Positions 14,444 through 16,785 of a stretch of 16,785 nt of DNA are shown piece by piece; the first letter of the stretch is position 1; the number at the start of each line of letters is the position of its first letter. The position numbers and the translations under genes were made by a program. The stretch spans positions 1 through 16,785 of the forward strand of contig CAMYNC010000079.1 in assembly GCA_947259685.1 (NCBI GenBank). Direction: 5' to 3'. The stretch comes from an uncultured Desulfuromonadales bacterium (GTDB taxonomy: Bacteria; Desulfobacterota; Desulfuromonadia; Desulfuromonadales; Geopsychrobacteraceae). The notes below the pieces were generated by a model. It did not search any database, was not told the origin of the DNA, and saw nothing but the letters and a program-made list of their open reading frames with translations.

Positions 14444-14475
14444 ATAGAAACACTTCCTAGCGAAGGTGTAGACAT
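14419..14475 (-). CDS. 18-codon leader ORF overlapping the terminator
   Basis: The small frame ATG to TAG encodes MSTPSLGSVSMADFPKYG. It has a very strong Shine-Dalgarno, GGAGG at 14485-14481, five bases before the ATG. Its last seven codons and stop codon form the ascending arm and loop of the terminator hairpin (14414-14442). A further hairpin, ACACCTTC/GGAAGTGT (14469-14450), lies within it. A ribosome on this ORF would physically block the terminator, which suggests a translation-linked attenuator for the lipoprotein gene. The peptide has no run of one amino acid that would point to a sensed substrate. It could also be chance, or a small protein in its own right. Confidence 0.4.
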   Translation of the reverse strand: MSTPSLGSVSMADFPKYG

Positions 14476-14499
14476 GCCCCCCTCCAAATCGACAACAGA

Positions 14500-14529
14500 A
14501 ACTTACAGCAAGGTTAAGTTTTTCGTCAA
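14500..14529 (-). promoter_or_regulatory. Possible promoter for the lipoprotein leader
   Basis: On the minus strand TTGACG (14529-14524, five of six -35 bases) is followed after 18 bases by TAAGTT (14505-14500), a poor -10. It sits between the 161-bp element and the leader ORF. The support is weak. Confidence 0.25.
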
Positions 14530-14549
14530 CAGAAAGTGAAAGCTTATAT

Positions 14550-14710
14550 CCTGAATCAGTGGATATAAGGTGGATGAAGAGTGCAAGTGCTTGGATTGAA
14601 TGAGTGATTCAAAAATCTGAGCTGCTCCCAAAGGTTCAGCGGTGATTTTTGGAGTGCTCAGGCAATTCAATGGCTTGCGCTATTCGCCGCCTGATATTCA
14701 CTGATTCAGG
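14550..14710 (-). repeat. 161-bp MITE-like palindromic element, copy 2 (inverted relative to copy 1)
   Basis: It has the same length as copy 1, in opposite orientation, and starts and ends with the 12-bp inverted repeat CCTGAATCAGTG/CACTGATTCAGG. Internal segments such as AAAAATCACCGCTGAACC and CACTTGCACTCTTCATCC are identical to copy 1 when reverse-complemented. TATAT lies immediately outside both ends (14545-14549 and 14711-14715), a possible 5-bp target duplication. It sits 16 bases after the peptidase stop codon and carries no coding sequence. Confidence 0.8.
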
Positions 14711-14726
14711 TATATGCCAGGGATGG

Positions 14727-16745
14727 TTAGAATTCTATCTGTAATGGAGACTCCGGGGCCTCCCATATTCCTTTGAGCCGGTTGAAGTCCCCTTCAAACA
14801 GCAGGTAACTGTATTTGCCATAATGGGGGATTTTGCGTGCCACGCTAGCCGCCTGGGCTGCGTCGCGCGATAGAAACCAGGCGGCATGATGCTGTTGTGC
14901 AAACGGATTGCGGGTGACGACAAAAGCTGAATGCGTAGCCAGAGACGCCTGCTGCTCGGGGAAATTCACCTGATCATCATCACTCGATGCAATTATTCCT
15001 TCTGGCAACAGATTCTCTGCCGAGCCGAAGATCAGCAAATCGTTGGCGGCCAGTTCAGCTTGTGTCACCTCTGACAGTGGGCGGATTTTAAGACCGGATT
15101 TCCGCAGCGCTCCCAATAGCTTCTGCTGGGCTTGTTGATCGGGTACGTTGTCTTCTGCCTGCAGCATCAGCAACTGTTCGCTGCCGCGTATTGAATTGAT
15201 GGTTGAAGGAATCTCCTGCGGCGCGAGCACCCGGAACAGATCGGCCTGCGGATCTGCCGACAGACTGAGCGGCCTGTCGGCGACGTGGAATTCGACCCCC
15301 TGAACGGCGGCGGTCGATTCGGCCAGCGCGGTAAAGGGTGTTTGCTCGGTGGTCAGTTCGAGCTTGACGGAGAGTTGGTAAATAGGCGGTTGCTGAACCA
15401 GTTTGCCGCTGACTTGCCAGCCCTCGGTGGTCTTTTTAAGTTCGACATTTTCCAGCGCCAGTTTCGGTCCAGCGGTGCGGGATAACCACTGCTGGAAAAA
15501 ACCATCCAGGTTCTGTTTGCTGAGAGCTGAAAAGACCTCGGCAAAATCATCCCATCCTACACTGGTAAACATCCGTTCTTGAGCAATCTGTCGTAAACCG
15601 TTCCAGAAAATCTCTTCTCCAACCTGCTGACGTAACATGTGAAAGACCATGGCGACCTTGCCGTACCCGATCGCCTGGCTGGCTTTATCGTCGCGGGAAC
15701 GGAAACCGTTGATCGGAAAGCTGTTATTCGCGCTGACCAGGCTGGCGTAATCGCGCAGGATCTTCAAGCGATAATCGAGGGCTTCAGCAGCAGAGCTGCG
15801 CTCCTGGTAGAGATAGTCGGCCAGATAGGTGGTCAGTCCCTCGGACCAGTTGCCTTGGGAATAGTCGACCTGTACGCCGGTACCCCACCAGGAATGGGCC
15901 ATTTCGTGACCGAGACTGGTTTTGACGATAAAGGGCAGTTTGATCACGCTACTACCGAGCAGGGTCCAGGATGGCAACCCATAGCCGGTGGGGAAGAAGT
16001 TTTCGACAATGGCAAATTTGTGAAATGGATAGGGTCCGAACAGCTTTTCGTAAAGCTGCAGATAGCTGCGCGCCTCTTTCAAATAGGTTGCCGCAAGCTC
16101 GGCGGTTTCAGGGTAAAAATAAGCATAGATGGGTACCTTGCCGTTGGTATCTTCGAAAATCTGATAACTCCCGGCCGACAGGGTGAGGCCGTAAAGGGGA
16201 TAATCGACATGCCAAATTGAACGATTGCGCTCCTTTGTGCTGCTCTGCTCAAGCCGTTCGCCGGAAGTGATCGCCGCAATTCCTGCCGGGGTGTCGATGG
16301 TGACCCGGTAGGTAATTTCAGGGGCATCCACCAAGCGCGGGTGCCAGTTAACGCCACCAGAGAGATAGCTGCCTTGCGGGGAGATACTTGCGGAAACCCC
16401 ATAGCTGGGATCCTCGTTGTGATCTGGTGATTTGGCAACAGCATCATTGAATTGGGCCTGGTAGCTGATGATAACCGGGGCGGAATCTAATATTGTAAAT
16501 TGCAAAACCCCCTGGCGAAATTTGTAATTGAGGGGTTTGTTTGCCTGTTGGATCGCCAAAATTTCACAACGATCGGAGAGCAGCAGGGAGACCTTTTTCT
16601 CAGGCACAGAACCAAAGTCGATTTGCGCCTGGGCAGCCAGACGCCGCTCTTCAGGGAAAAGGCTGACATTAAGCTGATAGTCGACGGTGGCCAGAGCTGC
16701 AGCAGGCAAAAAAATGAGCCAAGCAAGCAGAAGGGTGGTTCGCAT
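14727..16745 (-). CDS. Exported M1-family zinc metallopeptidase
   Basis: A 672-residue protein with a signal peptide (MRTTLLLAWLIFLPAAALA), so it is periplasmic or exported. An N-terminal beta-rich domain (about 20-200) leads into the catalytic domain. The zinc site is HEMAH (280-284) with Glu302 in the NWSEGLTTYLADYL helix, the gluzincin pattern. Here 17 residues separate the second His and the Glu, one fewer than the textbook M1 spacing. FPTGYGLPSWTLLG (about 251-264) replaces the GxMEN exopeptidase loop, so aminopeptidase activity is uncertain. The C-terminal 250 residues are less conserved. ATG 16745 has AGGAG nine bases upstream. The function is probably peptide or protein turnover in the envelope. 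Confidence 0.88.
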   Translation of the reverse strand: MRTTLLLAWLIFLPAAALATVDYQLNVSLFPEERRLAAQAQIDFGSVPEKKVSLLLSDRCEILAIQQANKPLNYKFRQGVLQFTILDSAPVIISYQAQFNDAVAKSPDHNEDPSYGVSASISPQGSYLSGGVNWHPRLVDAPEITYRVTIDTPAGIAAITSGERLEQSSTKERNRSIWHVDYPLYGLTLSAGSYQIFEDTNGKVPIYAYFYPETAELAATYLKEARSYLQLYEKLFGPYPFHKFAIVENFFPTGYGLPSWTLLGSSVIKLPFIVKTSLGHEMAHSWWGTGVQVDYSQGNWSEGLTTYLADYLYQERSSAAEALDYRLKILRDYASLVSANNSFPINGFRSRDDKASQAIGYGKVAMVFHMLRQQVGEEIFWNGLRQIAQERMFTSVGWDDFAEVFSALSKQNLDGFFQQWLSRTAGPKLALENVELKKTTEGWQVSGKLVQQPPIYQLSVKLELTTEQTPFTALAESTAAVQGVEFHVADRPLSLSADPQADLFRVLAPQEIPSTINSIRGSEQLLMLQAEDNVPDQQAQQKLLGALRKSGLKIRPLSEVTQAELAANDLLIFGSAENLLPEGIIASSDDDQVNFPEQQASLATHSAFVVTRNPFAQQHHAAWFLSRDAAQAASVARKIPHYGKYSYLLFEGDFNRLKGIWEAPESPLQIEF

Positions 16746-16785
16746 AGGATGGCGCTCCTGTATTGAAAAGAGGCTGATACGCTGA

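Noticed and set aside
14403..14485. A cyclic di-GMP, preQ1 or fluoride riboswitch before the lipoprotein gene
   Set aside because: None of the conserved core sequences of those classes could be found; only hairpins and a small ORF are present.
15639..16220. 193-codon plus-strand frame inside the peptidase gene
   Set aside because: It is antisense to the conserved HExxH domain and has no supporting features.

Overview
This window reads like a chromosome segment from an anaerobic, Gram-negative deltaproteobacterium, most plausibly of the Desulfuromonadales (Geobacter/Desulfuromonas/Pelobacter-like). That placement is an inference. It rests on an apparent selenocysteine codon, a Gly-rich outer-membrane-type lipoprotein, periplasmic signal peptides, a cadherin-like surface protein beside a diguanylate cyclase, and rsmD-coaD, queDE, dgt, greB and a Lon-like protease of the kind seen in that group. 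No tRNA, rRNA or CRISPR array is visible.

Layout. 1-4029 (+): the 3' part of a large surface protein (beta-helix plus cadherin-like domains and a C-terminal membrane segment), a membrane-bound PAS-GGDEF diguanylate cyclase whose start codon shares one base with the upstream stop codon, and a stand-alone response-regulator receiver. 4030-4484 holds no gene: it has a strong terminator and a 161-bp palindromic MITE-like element. 4485-6556 (+): yacG, queD, queE (overlapping queD) and a creatininase-family amidohydrolase, a 7-deazaguanine (queuosine precursor) cluster. 6656-7105 (+): an exported rhodanese whose frame is interrupted by UGA exactly where the catalytic Cys should be, followed by a bacterial-SECIS-like hairpin. 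I annotate it as a selenoprotein. 7108-7143 is a perfect bidirectional terminator. 7165-8224 (-): the rsmD-coaD operon. 8302-8591 (+): a 5'-truncated LysE/RhtB exporter remnant. 8661-9794 (+): a dGTPase-like HD hydrolase. 9816-12215 (-): a Lon-like AAA+ protease. 12410-13297 (+): greB and a VOC/glyoxalase-like protein. 13345-14355 (-): an unknown Gly-rich lipoprotein preceded by an 18-codon leader ORF that overlaps a terminator hairpin. 14550-14710: a second, inverted copy of the 161-bp element. 14727-16745 (-): an exported M1-type zinc metallopeptidase.

How it works together. The left end looks like a cell-surface adhesion and c-di-GMP signalling unit. The central genes are mostly housekeeping (tRNA modification, CoA synthesis, 16S rRNA methylation, dNTP control, transcript cleavage, proteolysis). 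The most notable content is the UGA-containing rhodanese. Next are the paired palindromic elements, one of which abuts the yacG start codon and the other the 3' end of the peptidase gene, and the leader ORF/terminator arrangement in front of the lipoprotein gene.
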